A DNA stretch of 64,000 nucleotides from Cylindrobasidium torrendii FP15055 ss-10 (Eukaryota; Basidiomycota; Agaricomycetes; Agaricales; Physalacriaceae): contig KN880437.1 of assembly GCA_000934385.1 (NCBI GenBank), positions 1 to 64,000 on the forward strand, written 5' to 3'. The translations under genes and the position numbers were made by a program. Under the pieces are notes generated by a model, which was not told the origin of the DNA, searched no databases, and saw only the letters and a program-made list of their open reading frames with translations. This document shows, piece after piece, positions 25,338 through 35,835 of the stretch (position 1 is its first letter; each line of letters starts with the position of its first letter).

Positions 25338-27728
25338 ATGGTGTTCGGCCTGACTCTGGCGGACAAGAGACTGCGTCCAGTACGACGTCCGCTGGTCATC
25401 GCGTTGACGGTGATATCGGTGTTATTGACCCTCCACGTACTACGAGCAGAGCCTCTGCGATGGGTGCCGCTCTCAGGGCCTAAGCTGGCCTTGGACCCTT
25501 CACGCAGCGCCGTCAAACAACACGAATTAGCCATTGTACAACAACAGGATAACCTCTACAATTCCTTTCCCCGCCCAACAACTACACAACTCATCAAAGA
25601 CTTTGGAATACGGCCTATAAAGGCGCACCAGGCCATCTCTGACGAATGCTTGGACCACTGGGTGTCTAACAGTGTGTGGGATGGGCCATGTACGGCGCAG
25701 ACTGTCGAGGAGTCGGTCATTGACATCGTCTGGACATGGGTGAATGGCTCCGACCCTCTCCATGAGCAAACTCGCGGCCATTATATCCAAGAAACTGGAC
25801 ACCATCCGAAGAATGCCCGATTTCGCGAGCACGACGAGCTACGGGCTTCGCTCAGGTCGGCGTTGCATGCAACGGGCAAGTGGAGGAAGAACGCATGGCA
25901 TATCATCACCCCCGACGTTGAGAACCCCGACGACAGTAACCAGCGGTTGGGACTATTGCCGCAGTGGGCTAATACAGCAGTGACGCCGAACCGTGTTGGT
26001 GACCGTGCCCCCATCGTCTTCCATCATGGTGCGCCATTTGACGAACTGGCGCTGATGAAACGGACCTAATTATTGCAGACAGTCAACTATTTAGATATGC
26101 TAGGACCGGACGCTACACTTATGGCGCGGATGAAGTCGAACAGTGGCGAGCCAAGGTGCTTCCAACGTTCAATAGGCAAGTTGGTCTTCGTCTAGCCGGT
26201 AGCGATGCCAATCATCTCCCTCAGCCATGCCATTGAAGTTCAATTCTCGAATCTTGACCCAAACGTCGTCTCGGAAAACATGTACGAAGATACTATCATT
26301 CTGGTCCCAGTATTAAACGCCTCTTAGCATTGCTGTGAACGACGACCAATATTTGGTACTTCCCATGCCCCCAGCAGCATTCCACTCCCCGCTCTACGGT
26401 CCTGTTTTCAGGATGGACCGCGGAACCAAGGTGGGCGGCGACGACACGGGCACTTTCGACAGTACAGGAGAATGGCTTTCTCTTGGATGGACTTGTCATG
26501 TACTCAGTGCGCCTATTACAGTGTTCAAGTGCTTGTCACGACTGACTGTTTGACTAGACCAGCGCTTTGGTACCCGCTACCGTCCCTACATTGTACACAA
26601 CGCGCGCTCGTTGTCGCTTCCTCTCATGCACGAAGCATCTTTAGCTATGGCCGACAACTATGCGTATACTCCTCTGTCTCGTTTCCGTGGCATGCATCAC
26701 ATACCGCCCGAGGTGGAAGTGTAAGTGTCCTCCATGTGGGCTTGACGTGCCAATCGCTAAACTATCTTCAACAGGAATACCATTTTCGCTTCGACGCACT
26801 TTGTAATCGAACGCCATCGGGAGGCGCTCCTCTGGTCCTGGGTCGTCGCCAAATGGGGTGGCAGAGACGGTATACTGACACCTGAGAAGAAGGACCAGAT
26901 GTGGGTCGAAATGGGGGGCAAGGTCGAGAAGGACATGATAGATCCTGTCAGGATCACAAGGAAGAGGACCACACGCGACGGTGTGACGAAGAATTTACAG
27001 GATGCCGGTCTGCAAACGCCTTCATCATCAGCGTCGAAGGAGAGCATCGGCGATACCTCGTACACTTGGAGTGAGCGGTAACCGCTCTCAAATGCTATGT
27101 GAGATGCTGATTGTCTTACAAGCCTCGCACGACGGATACCAGGTTCAGTGGAATCTCCCACCCTCAATTTCTAGAGAGCGATGCCTTGGGTCGACCTCCG
27201 AGCGAGCATGGGATCGTTTCCTTGATTTGGCACAAGGAAAACATCTTGTTTGCGGAGATGCAAGTACGTTTCCCTCGCCGTCAATCGTCAATGAACAAGT
27301 GGAGCTGACTACTGTTCGCAGTACTGACCATGCTCAAGACTACGAGTGAAAGCTCTGGCTTATCAATATACCTCCCACCGCCATCAACACCGATGCGCGT
27401 TCCCGCTGATGAGCCTGTAACGCTGCCTGTCGTCTTACCGAACGACCCACCGGCCTTGCCGACAAACGCTCGTGCATGGGCTGTCCGCCTCATCCACCGC
27501 TACTCATATGTCACCGCGACATCGCCGACGAGGTTCTTTGGTATCGAGAATGTGAAGGGAGCGAAGATGCATATGAAGGGGATAGATGCCTCGAAGACAT
27601 TGGCATTCCTTTGCATCAACGACGACATGCCAGAGGAAGAGGAGGATCAGCGCGAGATGGATCTACTGTATCGCGAATACTTACGGAAGAAGTTCCCTGT
27701 ACCGCTTGACTGTGAACTTAGTTACTAA
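25338..27728 (+). CDS. Stealth-family membrane protein (GlcNAc-1-phosphotransferase-like)
   Basis: Eight exons (25338-26028, 26079-26175, 26225-26281, 26328-26506, 26558-26720, 26775-27070, 27123-27263, 27322-27728) give 676 residues. An N-terminal anchor (about residues 19-33) predicts a type II Golgi or ER protein. Stealth regions are visible: CR1 IDIVWTWVNGSDP (128-140), CR2 RFREHDELRASLRSAL and later NSHAIE and VNDDQYLV, CR3 around HNARSLSLPL and STHFVIERHREALLW. The family includes GNPTAB and bacterial capsule phosphotransferases, which transfer sugar-1-phosphate to glycans; the fungal substrate is unknown. Intron 2 (26176-26224) begins GCAAGT and is a GC-AG intron needed to restore NSHAIE. 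Exon 7 could be read in a second frame with weaker splice sites. Confidence 0.88.
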
Positions 27729-28197
27729 GAACGACGTAAAAAACGAAGAAACTAGCCGAATGGTTCGAGCGTCTGCAAGTCGCGTACACATAGGTTCAAG
27801 GATACGGCGCGACACCTCAGACCCAAATGGCCCGTCTCCAGCAATGGGCTGGTAGGTACAATGCCTCAAATGCGACAATGTTAGAACATCTTCCTGGCAT
27901 GTAGCCTGGAATCATTGGGAGGGCTCGGGAAGATGACTGCAGTCAGTTTGTAAGTAATGCACATTGAGCATTGATAGTACCTCTGTAGACTTGTCAGTAT
28001 GTAAAGCTACAACGACGAAGAATGTATGATATGTAAAACGGACTTTGAATCTGACCAAACGAGTGAATGCCAGATTCACTCTACTCTACACACTTCAAAG
28101 CGGTATCGACGTATGTAAGGGTATATATAAGCTTGACCATCAAGCATAAATAAATATGGGCACAAGTCGTGAGTTAAGTTAGACCATGACAACTCGA
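27729..28197. other. Convergent intergenic region
   Basis: These 470 nt lie between the 3' ends of the Stealth and SH3 genes. AT-rich, with AATAAA-like sequence near 28146; presumably 3' UTRs and polyadenylation signals. Confidence 0.4.
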
Positions 28198-29179
28198 TCA
28201 GAAGTTCGACCAGGACACAAGCTGGTCGCGGGAGGCGCCTGGTGCGTCCATCTCGACGGTGACACCGAGCGAGGAGGAGCGCATGGGGCGTTCAGCTGTG
28301 AGACCCTTTGCTGGTTTGATGAACACCCACGCGGGGACGACACCCAACTCGAAGCTAGTGGACGGATCTGGCGTGTGCGATTTGAAAAGGGATTTAGGAG
28401 CGGTCCATGCGGCACCCTTGTTTTCCCGGCCAACGCAGCACCAGCCGTCGTCGAAGGACTGCACCACCGTGAGACGCTCGCCTACGGTGACGAGCAGCTC
28501 GTCGGGAAGGACAGGGTTGCACGTCTGGCGGACCTTGCGTGCGCCGACACCAGAGAGGGAAGAATCGTTGGATAAAGTGGACATCATTGAATTCCTCGAG
28601 CCGACTGAGAAGAATGAAGCGCGATTTGGGCTGCCGTTGGAGATCACGGAACCACGCGAGCCAAGGGCGAACGAAAATGGCTTGGGCATCCCACTCGTCG
28701 GCGAAGGGGGTTGGAGGGGAATGGGTGCAAATGCGCGAGGGAAAACACCAGACTGGCGGTGGAAATCGATGATATCCTGGGGATTCCGGCTGCTCAAGAA
28801 CTCTTGTGGCTTTTCGGGGAGCACGACGGATTGCGTGAGTTGTGCACGAGAAAATCCGCCATTTATCCCTAGTCCATGGATGGCGCTGTGAGGGATAAGT
28901 CTTTGGAAGGAAACGTCGGAAAGTCACATACGACTCAGATATCTCTGTTGCATCAGAATCCTCGCGCTTCAAGCCCTTGACAGAGAGGAAAGCTGCATTC
29001 TTGAGGTGATCCCGCTTCTTTTGCGCTCGTCGACGGATGTAGATGACCACCAGCCATGCTCCCAACCCGAGAGCAATAGCACCAGCTACTGCGATGCCAG
29101 CAATGTAAATCGGCCGGAGAGAGGAACCCGAGTCGCTCAAAGCCTCGCTACTGTCATCTCTGTGCAGGATAGAGGGCAT
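28198..29179 (-). CDS. Single-pass membrane protein with C-terminal SH3 domain
   Basis: Exons 28932-29179 and 28198-28885, joined over a 46-nt intron, give 311 residues. A hydrophobic span at residues 22-48 (IYIAGIAVAGAIALGLGAWL onward) is followed by Arg/Lys, predicting a short outside N-terminus and a cytoplasmic C-terminus. After a Ser/Pro-rich linker comes an SH3 domain at about 201-275: the usual ALYDY is degenerate (RQTCNP), but DELLVTVGERL, DDGWCCVGRE and GVVPAWVF are recognisable. The layout resembles yeast Fus1, a membrane SH3 protein in cell fusion, though orthology is not shown. It may recruit polarity or signalling proteins to the cell cortex. Confidence 0.82.
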
Positions 29180-29572
29180 AGTCGGTGTGTTGAATGAGTG
29201 TGATTTTCAGAAAGAATGTGGTGGGGCCAAGTCAGTAACAGAGAGAAGGACGAGCAGGCTTCGGGGGACGTCGAGCAGGTCGTAAGATGAGGGAGAAGGG
29301 AAAAAGGAAAAGCGTATCCAGCTTGCAACCAATCCCGTTCATGCTCTCAACGCCCCTGACATTTTGACAACCAGATTGTATTAAAGAAAGGCCGGTTGCT
29401 ACGTTGATCAAGGTTATATAGACACCGAGTCAAACATACTTTACCCTTGAAGACTGCTTGAAGATGGCGGTCAACTATCGAGGCTGTGGTATCCTGGTAA
29501 GTCTAGCGGCATCGCCGTCGTTCAAAATACATCTACACAAATATATACCAGTCCCAATATTTCACCCAATAG
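29180..29572. promoter_or_regulatory. Upstream region of the SH3 gene
   Basis: These 390 nt separate the SH3 protein start and the 3' end of the next minus-strand gene. It should hold the SH3 gene promoter. Nothing specific was recognised. Confidence 0.35.
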
Positions 29573-30951
29573 CTAGCAGTACGAACAATCCGACTCTTCG
29601 TCCTCGTATCCTTTCGGCCTCCATCCAACTGGGATATCGCCCGAGCTAAACAGCGCAGCACGCCCTTCCTTGCTACCAAACACTTCTTTTGCATCATGTT
29701 CAGCGTCCTCAATGACCACCAACCGCGGTCCAATCTTCCCCGAAAATCCTACAGCCATACTCCAATCGGGCAGGTGTTTGAAGTTGGCGACATCGAACAA
29801 CTGGACAGGCTCTGGCGTGCGCGCCAACACGTTGATGTACGTCCACCATGCAAAGTTTCGGTCGCGCCTCGCCTCGCCCCCTTGTAACAGCGCAGGGCAG
29901 TACTGGTCCCCACTCGCCTTCGTATCGTTCTTTGCCACGAGAATGACGACGTCCCGATTCACATACTCAGCGAAGTACTCGAATGGCCTTTTCAGTCCTG
30001 CTGCCGTCCCAGTGAAGTTACTGCAAGGCAAGAGTTAGACGAACGGCAATGAATCCCAGCGCGCGAAAGACAACGCACTCAAAGCCATATCGCCAGGTAT
30101 TCCAATATTTGCATCCTTTCCCGTCGACTTCCTTGGTCACTGGACGATCTTTCGTGAAATACGCATGCGTGCTTGCGTCGCCAACAATGAACCGAACGTA
30201 GACCCCTTCTGGCAGGGAGCCGACTGCAGCATAACGAGTAATCAGTTGACCTCCCCCGCCGTGGCCGACGATGGTAATGTTCCTCAGATTGGGATAGTCG
30301 TCCTTGTTTGCGAATGTGCTGACGATGGAGTCCAACGCGTCGATGGAGGTCATTGTGGTGCCTTCAGGATGAGTCGCGGGGTCTCCTGCCTGCCAGCCAT
30401 TTACGTCCTCAAAGGCAAGATGGTTCTTGTCATATTGCTGTCATGCCAGTGTTAGGAAGTAGCTAAGAGATGGGCCGACGACGGAATACAACTCACCCCC
30501 TTGTTGTACTTCGTCGAGAAGAATTGAGGTGCAACAACGAACGCCTTTTCATCCACGCCGGGATACTCGTCTTTAATCGCGCTCTGGAGCGCATCGTTCA
30601 AAATGTCCCAATAGTCATTCCCATTTCGCAGCTTGCCGTGGATCATGATGTATGCCGAGTGTGCGTCCTTGGACTGGTCGGTGACAGGGTCATTCCAGTA
30701 TACTGCAACCTCGTCGCCGTCATTTCCTACAGGTATACTTTTGATTCTGGCGCCCTTTGGCACTTTCAGTTCATCGTGATCCTGCAGAGCACTCAGTAAA
30801 ATAAGAGAAGTATCAAGGCAAGAAAGTATACCTCTCCCTCATTGTTCTTGCCCCCAGATATCGTAGTACTGGCATCGCGCCGGTGTGGAGTAGCACTGAC
30901 CAGCAAGCACGCGGTCGAGAAAGCAAAAGCGGCCACAATACCCACGTACAT
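29573..30951 (-). CDS. Secreted alpha/beta-hydrolase-fold protein with altered nucleophile elbow
   Basis: Four exons (30832-30951, 30497-30781, 30079-30437, 29573-30020) give 403 residues. The first about 20 residues form a signal peptide (VGIVAAFAFSTACLLVSA). The expected nucleophile elbow G-x-S-x-G is ITIVGHGGGGQL, with Gly195 where serine is expected. The later acid (LVAKNDT) and histidine (IEDAEHDAKEVF) loops look preserved. It belongs to the fungal secreted alpha/beta-hydrolase group whose members carry GHSAGGQ-like elbows. Ser-to-Gly would remove normal esterase chemistry, so this may be a non-catalytic binder or use another mechanism. Four Cys near the ends may form disulfides. Confidence 0.8.
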
Positions 30952-32069
30952 GGCTCAGCGGGGATGTCGCTGGGAAACCTCGGGCTACGCTTCCTTGCGA
31001 GTCCGTTCTGATGAACGCGGGAGGAAGCAATGCACAAGAACCGGAAGCAAGGGCAAGGGGAGGGGAGGAATACTCGCAAGGCTTGATACTGACCAGAACC
31101 TCTCTTTTATACGTTTGCATGGTCATCACATGGTCACAGAAGAGCGCAGATGTAGACAACCTCACACAAGCTTGCTCGAGGTTGGAGCAAATGATAATCC
31201 AAAACACTCAGCTCATTGCACTTACTCGACTAGCTCCCACTCGACATGCATAACACAGTGTGCCAGTGGCTCGAGGAGATAGCATTCCAAAACTCGCGCA
31301 GTTTCTTTGTGCTGCGTAGGGGGTGACTCCTCGCCCTGTAGTGCATTCTTTAGCCTTTCTGGTATGCCAAATTACTGTCATATTTCACGCTGCTAACGAA
31401 CCCTCAGAGCAACAAGGACAACGCAATGGCGGTTGCATGTCGGACCAGCGGCGGGCGAGTTTGGCGTGTGAGCCGGTGCTGTTGGACAGGGGGCGGGCTA
31501 TCGTATAATATTGGGAACACTTATCTTTACCATGGTGTGCACCGTGCGCCGCGTTGCTGTTATTTGTGACAGGCTATCTTCCGTAGTACTGCTGGTATCA
31601 CGTATTAATAATATCTGAAGTTCTACAAACAATGTCCTGAATTCCACAGAAGATCACTGTCAATCCCACTAACTAACGGAAAATCCATGTCGAAGCTCCG
31701 TCCTTGCTGCCAGGCTGCTGGTACGTCCTGTGAGAGGCGGAAATTCTGACGCTCAGAAACGGGGAGAGGCAAATCTCCGACAGATCTCCCGCAATTTCCT
31801 GCAGCCCTGCTAATGGCGGGGAATGGCGCGAAATCACTGTGAGGACCGGAAAGGCCGGTGGTCGATTCTCACCGGGAGCTTGAGTCGTTGGCTTTCTCTG
31901 CAGCGATTGCCGCTGCAAATGCCTGAGCGTCCTCGGAGGACTTGTCGGACGGACACCTTTCATATTAGCAGATTATGATTGCCCAACTGGTATGTACGAT
32001 AAACTGCGGGCCCAATGTTACAATTCCAATACGGCGCAAACAATGACAAAATTCGAACGCTTGTCATTC
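30952..32069. other. Intergenic region with a dispersed repeat
   Basis: No gene was recognised in these 1.1 kb. It contains one copy of a repeat (31243-31308, with related sequence at about 31453-31490). The open frame at 31673-31963 minus is Pro/Ser-rich without a motif and overlaps GC-rich palindromic sequence, so I do not call it. Confidence 0.45.
31243..31308 (+). repeat. Dispersed repeat, copy 1
   Basis: About 65 nt containing AACACAGTGTGCCAGTGGCT and the following CGAGGAGATA match 34273-34338 in the same orientation with few changes. A second block, around GGCGAGTTTGGCGTGTGAG at 31453, matches 34343 onward. In copy 2 the blocks are adjacent, so about 140 nt separates them here. It is probably a remnant of a small mobile element. 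Confidence 0.7.
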
Positions 32070-33283
32070 CTAGACCTCTGGGCCAGAGCTCGTGTCATCA
32101 TCCTCCTCGAGTAAGACACTCTCGCGCATCAACGCATGCAGCTCCGTATAGTCAGTGATGCGGCCGTCAGAGAGCGTGTATGTGCAGATTCCCCGCTGAG
32201 TTTTGACGCTGCTGACGCTCCAATCGCCGCGCTGGGGGTGGCGGAAGACCAGTGTCGTGAGCCACTGCAAATCCTCGAGAAGTTCGTCAGCTTGCTCGGC
32301 ATCGATGAGTGCATTCGCTTGCGCGACTTCTGGTGTGTAGGGATAAAGGACAGGATATTCGGCCGTGATGACACCCTCGAGTTCAGGGTGAAAGACCCCA
32401 GGATCCACCCCAGAGAGCCGGTCAGGAGTGTTCACCATTCTCTCGCAGAAACGGTCTGTACTGGGAGGAGTCAGCTATAGTGATTGACTATGGAAGGGGT
32501 AAAAGCATACACGCGGTTTTCAATTATTCTGAATGTTTCCCAGACGTCTTTATTGTCTAGAGAGTGAAAGATCTTGCTTGCCATCGTCTCCCGGAACATG
32601 AACCAGGCATAGAAACAGGCGGTATTCTTCCAGCACAACCTTGTAATCATCAATTGCTTGTCGCCGCATGCAGCGCAGAGGTGCTTACGACTCGATGTCA
32701 GTGCCAGAACCAAAGACAACACGGTCAAGCATTGCAGTGTACTCCAGCGTCTTTTCAACGTTTCCAAAGGCCGCGTGGATCTCCGTGGTTGACACAGGCA
32801 GACGCCCTTCGCCCTTTTCGAGCATTCTGGTCACCTCGCTGAAGATGCGGTCGCGAGCCCGAGGTTGTTCCGCCATGACTTCAGCGTTGAGAGCCTGTGC
32901 CTTTATGTACTCGTGGATTTTCGCAACGATCTGGCGGACTGTCATGCCGGATCCATAGCAATTATCGAGAAGAGAAAGGTCCAGTCGGCCATTGCGAACA
33001 CGTGGGCGAGACATGATGGTGGTGAGAAGGTAGTCTCGGCTCCATCCGTTAGAGTCCGAGCCATCATTGATGATAAAGTCGATCAACTCACAAGCTCGCT
33101 CTAACGTCTGGGGGGATGATGTCACCGGGGCATAGCCACGGCACGTCTTGGCCTCGACTACCACTTGACCCGATGCCCGCGTTCGACGTTTTCCAATGTG
33201 AGCGCGTTGATGCGTTGCAAAATCATCAGAAACTTTGCATTTCGAACTCCTTTTCTCTTTCCGGCATTAACTCGGGCGCGCAT
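32070..33283 (-). CDS. Conserved-looking protein of unknown function, four exons
   Basis: Predicted exons 33170-33283, 32689-33107, 32513-32639 and 32070-32474 stay in phase and give 354 residues, starting MRARVNAGKRKGVRNAKFLM. I do not recognise a domain. The N-terminus is basic. The middle is helical and charged (TVRQIVAKIHEYIKAQAL). Exon 3 encodes an aromatic-rich segment (FYAWFMFRETMASKIF). The end is acidic (LLEEDDDTSS). The last intron is either 38 nt (GT-AG, 32475-32512) or a longer GC-AG intron; both keep frame but change a few residues. The first intron could instead be read through partly, and the start is tentative. Confidence 0.55.
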
Positions 33284-33630
33284 TTAACAGCAAAGGCGCG
33301 GTTCGCCGTCCACTAAGACACTAAATTAGTCGGCGCGTAGAGAGACCGGTCGAAAAAATTCGCATTTGGCACGCTCATCCGGAGCACAGCTCAGAAGCCC
33401 AACCAGCAAAAGGTCATGTCTCCCAGCACTGACGTCCTTTGAGCTACACGCAGCTTGAAGAGGACTTAGTGTTATTCCTAGCGCGGTTCTATCCACGGGC
33501 GCTGCGCAACCTTATCTTCGGCCCGGTGGAACGGTTGCCTTTGGGGAGACCCCAATTTCGCAGAGAGCAAGTGCCAGTCGCAGGAAGATGCAAGGGATAC
33601 CGCGGACGAGGCGCGCGGGACGCGTTTTAC
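33284..33630. other. Intergenic region, nothing recognised
   Basis: This 347-nt gap lies between the unknown gene start and the aminopeptidase pseudogene. It probably includes the promoter of the former. The expected last exon of the M28 gene is not found here. Confidence 0.4.
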
Positions 33631-34036
33631 CTGCGCTCATTCTCGAGAGTACCATTATCTGAGCTGTGAACGTTGGGGTTGTCCTCGCCGGTCACCACCT
33701 CGTATGGGAAGGTTGTTGGGTATCCTGTCTCGTTCCAACTAGCGTGGTCAGAGCAGGTATATCGACACTGAAGCTTCAAAAAACCTTCGCTCAATGTTGA
33801 CCTTGCACGCACCGGCTTGTCCATTGTCCAGCCGCAGGCAGCATACTCGTCAACGAGCTTGCTGAGGAAAGTGTTCAATCCTTCGTCGATGTAGTCGGCT
33901 TAAAGAGCGAACCTCCTATGTTCCGGGGGAAAAGCTATCCCTTATTATAGCTTCACCTTCTTCAAAGATCGGTAGATGCCACTCACTATCCGGACATGTC
34001 CATCTCCATGAAAGCTTAGACATCGACACCGGCGAC
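33631..34036 (-). pseudogene. Decayed M28-family secreted aminopeptidase fragment
   Basis: Three exon remnants with surviving splice sites are visible. The upstream one reads AFMEMDMSG, the M28 metal-site strand, but a TAA directly precedes it. The middle one begins with a one-base frame disruption and a TAA just ahead of ADYIDEGLNTFLSKLVDEY. The last contains CSDHASW and PFEV-like sequence with NPNVHSSDN, the zinc-binding region, then a GTAAAA donor with no following exon. The N-terminal two-thirds (signal peptide, propeptide, first zinc ligands) and the C-terminus are missing. M28 aminopeptidases trim N-terminal residues, often Leu, outside the cell. This copy cannot make an active enzyme. 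Confidence 0.8.
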
Positions 34037-34272
34037 CGTCTTCTGAATATGCAGACATAATTTTTTATGGGCTGTCCACAATGAGAATTCACGTTTCCTT
34101 TGCAATCGATTTGACGCTCAGTGAAGGATGTGACAGTGCGAATGAAGGATGTTCGTCGTCAAACAGCGTCAATCGACCGAGTTAACCTCGCATCAATATT
34201 AGCCTGATAAATCACCTCGTTCAACGAGTACCAGACGAGCGCTTACGAGTCATATAATTAAGAGCACATATA

Positions 34273-34338
34273 GACATGCCTAACACAGTGTGCCAGTGGC
34301 TCGAGGAGATAACATTCCAAAGGTTGCGCAGTTTTTTC
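34273..34338 (+). repeat. Dispersed repeat, copy 2
   Basis: Matches 31243-31308 in the same orientation; matching sequence continues to about 34395 as the second block. It lies downstream of HIS1 and beside the aminopeptidase pseudogene, consistent with a rearrangement-prone spot. Confidence 0.7.
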
Positions 34339-34510
34339 TGCTTGGCGAGTTGGGGCGTGTGAGTGTGCTCGCCCAACCCGGTGTTCTTGACGCATCATTG
34401 CGCACTTCAAAGTAAACTCACCGGTCAATTGCAGCTGACAGGTCGCATTGCAGATTCTCACCCACGAGGAAATAATACAACATCTATAGTGTCTGTACTT
34501 CAGCGTCCAT

Positions 34511-35673
34511 CTATACTCTGCAGTTGTCTAGGTTGAACACCAAAACATCTTCCGCACCAGCCTTGACCAGATCATCCATAATGTTCGCTACCTTCTTCTT
34601 CTCAACCATGACACTGACGGCGAGCCAGTTTTCTTGCTCGAGCGGGCTGACGGTGGGTGCACGGCGACCGGGCGTTATACGCGTCGCCTCGGCAAGATCT
34701 TCGCGCTTGATGTTGTATTGGCAGACGACGTATTTGCTGGCAGCGACGACGCCAGCTATGCGTGATGTGACGCGCTCGATAAGGGGTTCGAGGGCGGGAT
34801 GCTTGATTTTGGAAGATTTGATGAGGACAGCCTCGGTATCGAGAAGAGTGGCAATGGCGTGCAAACCAGCTGCGCGCATTGTGTCGCCAGACTCGACCAA
34901 ATCAACTGTGTCATGGATGAGTATACACGATGGGAAGAAATGTGTGTTTAGGCGCACCAATCCCGTCAGCCAATCCTAGCGAACAAGCTGCCTCGACACT
35001 TCCACCGACGTATTCGATCTTTGTCCTGTTTTCTCCTTGTAATTGGAGTTTGTCGTCGCACTTGCCAAAGTATTGGCCGGCGAGGACTTCGAAGCTTGTC
35101 ACGACGCGCTTCCCAGCAAGGTCTTCCACCGTTTTGATGGGGCCATGCTCTGGTACTTGCACCTGGAGGGCGCATTTTCCAAATCCAAGGCGAGCTACCT
35201 CGGTGACAAGGCCTTCCATCTCGGATTCAAGGATGACATCGTGCCCAGTAATGCCCAAGTCGACGTTACCCTTGCCGACGAACGAAGGGATATCAGAAGC
35301 AGGAAGGAAGACACTGTTGATTCGTAAGATAATCACAAAAAGGCGGAGGGTTGTTGGGCTAACAGTGCTATTGGGTGGTTGGTGGACACACAAACGTCCA
35401 AACGGGGATTACGCCGGAATTGGATGTCCGCGCCTGTTACAGGGTTGAGTGTAATTCCAGAGTCAGAGTCCCTAGTGCATACCGGCCAATATCTGCGTGC
35501 ATTTATCGTACAGCCTTCCTGTCGAGCAAAGATCAGTATTTACAACCTGGCTAATAGAGGACGCACCTTTCTTGGGGATGGCGAACAAAAGGCGGCCTTC
35601 AAGGCTTTCGGATACTGTATTTCGTGTTATTGATGTCGAATTGCAGAGGATATAGTGCCGTACACGCGTTCAT
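34511..35673 (-). CDS. HIS1: ATP phosphoribosyltransferase, first step of histidine synthesis
   Basis: Six exons (35664-35673, 35567-35614, 35483-35518, 35364-35433, 34958-35313, 34511-34905) give 304 residues. Exon 1 is 10 nt and joins to read MNALSESLEGRLLFAIPKKG. Diagnostic blocks are GADIQFRR, IALVFLPASDIPSFVG, NVDLGITGHD, the phosphoribosyl loop GGSVEAACSLGLADGI and VDLVESGDTM, and a C-terminal HisG_C regulatory domain (VSVMVEKKKVANIMDDL) that binds histidine for feedback inhibition in long-form enzymes. It condenses ATP with PRPP. It is divergent from the gene at 35836, with 162 nt between starts. Confidence 0.96.
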
Positions 35674-35835
35674 GCTGGAGGTAGCGTCTAGAGTGAAGAG
35701 TGAAGGATTTTGGCAAGAACAATGATCGAGTCAAGATCGCAAGATTGAGGACTCAGGAGGTTACACACGTGTGGCTATTACTGCCGTTGATCTCCAACCA
35801 GAACGTTTCATTGCTGTTCACTTATTACCATCGCC
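35674..35835. promoter_or_regulatory. Bidirectional promoter of HIS1 and a membrane protein gene
   Basis: There are 162 nt between divergent start codons. A general amino-acid-control element would be expected for HIS1 (core TGACTC or GAGTCA); GAGTCA occurs near 35729. It was not tested further. Confidence 0.4.

Noticed and set aside
27078..27142. Alternative 65-nt intron in the Stealth gene giving another frame for exon 7
   Set aside because: It leaves the next intron (GTACGT donor) out of phase, whereas the 52-nt intron 27071-27122 keeps all downstream junctions in phase. The alternative is noted as a remaining uncertainty.
32475..32512. 38-nt intron first judged too short to be real
   Set aside because: A 38-nt intron with good frame also occurs in STT4 (near 45842-45879), so this length is acceptable here. 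The objection was dropped, although a GC-AG alternative remains.
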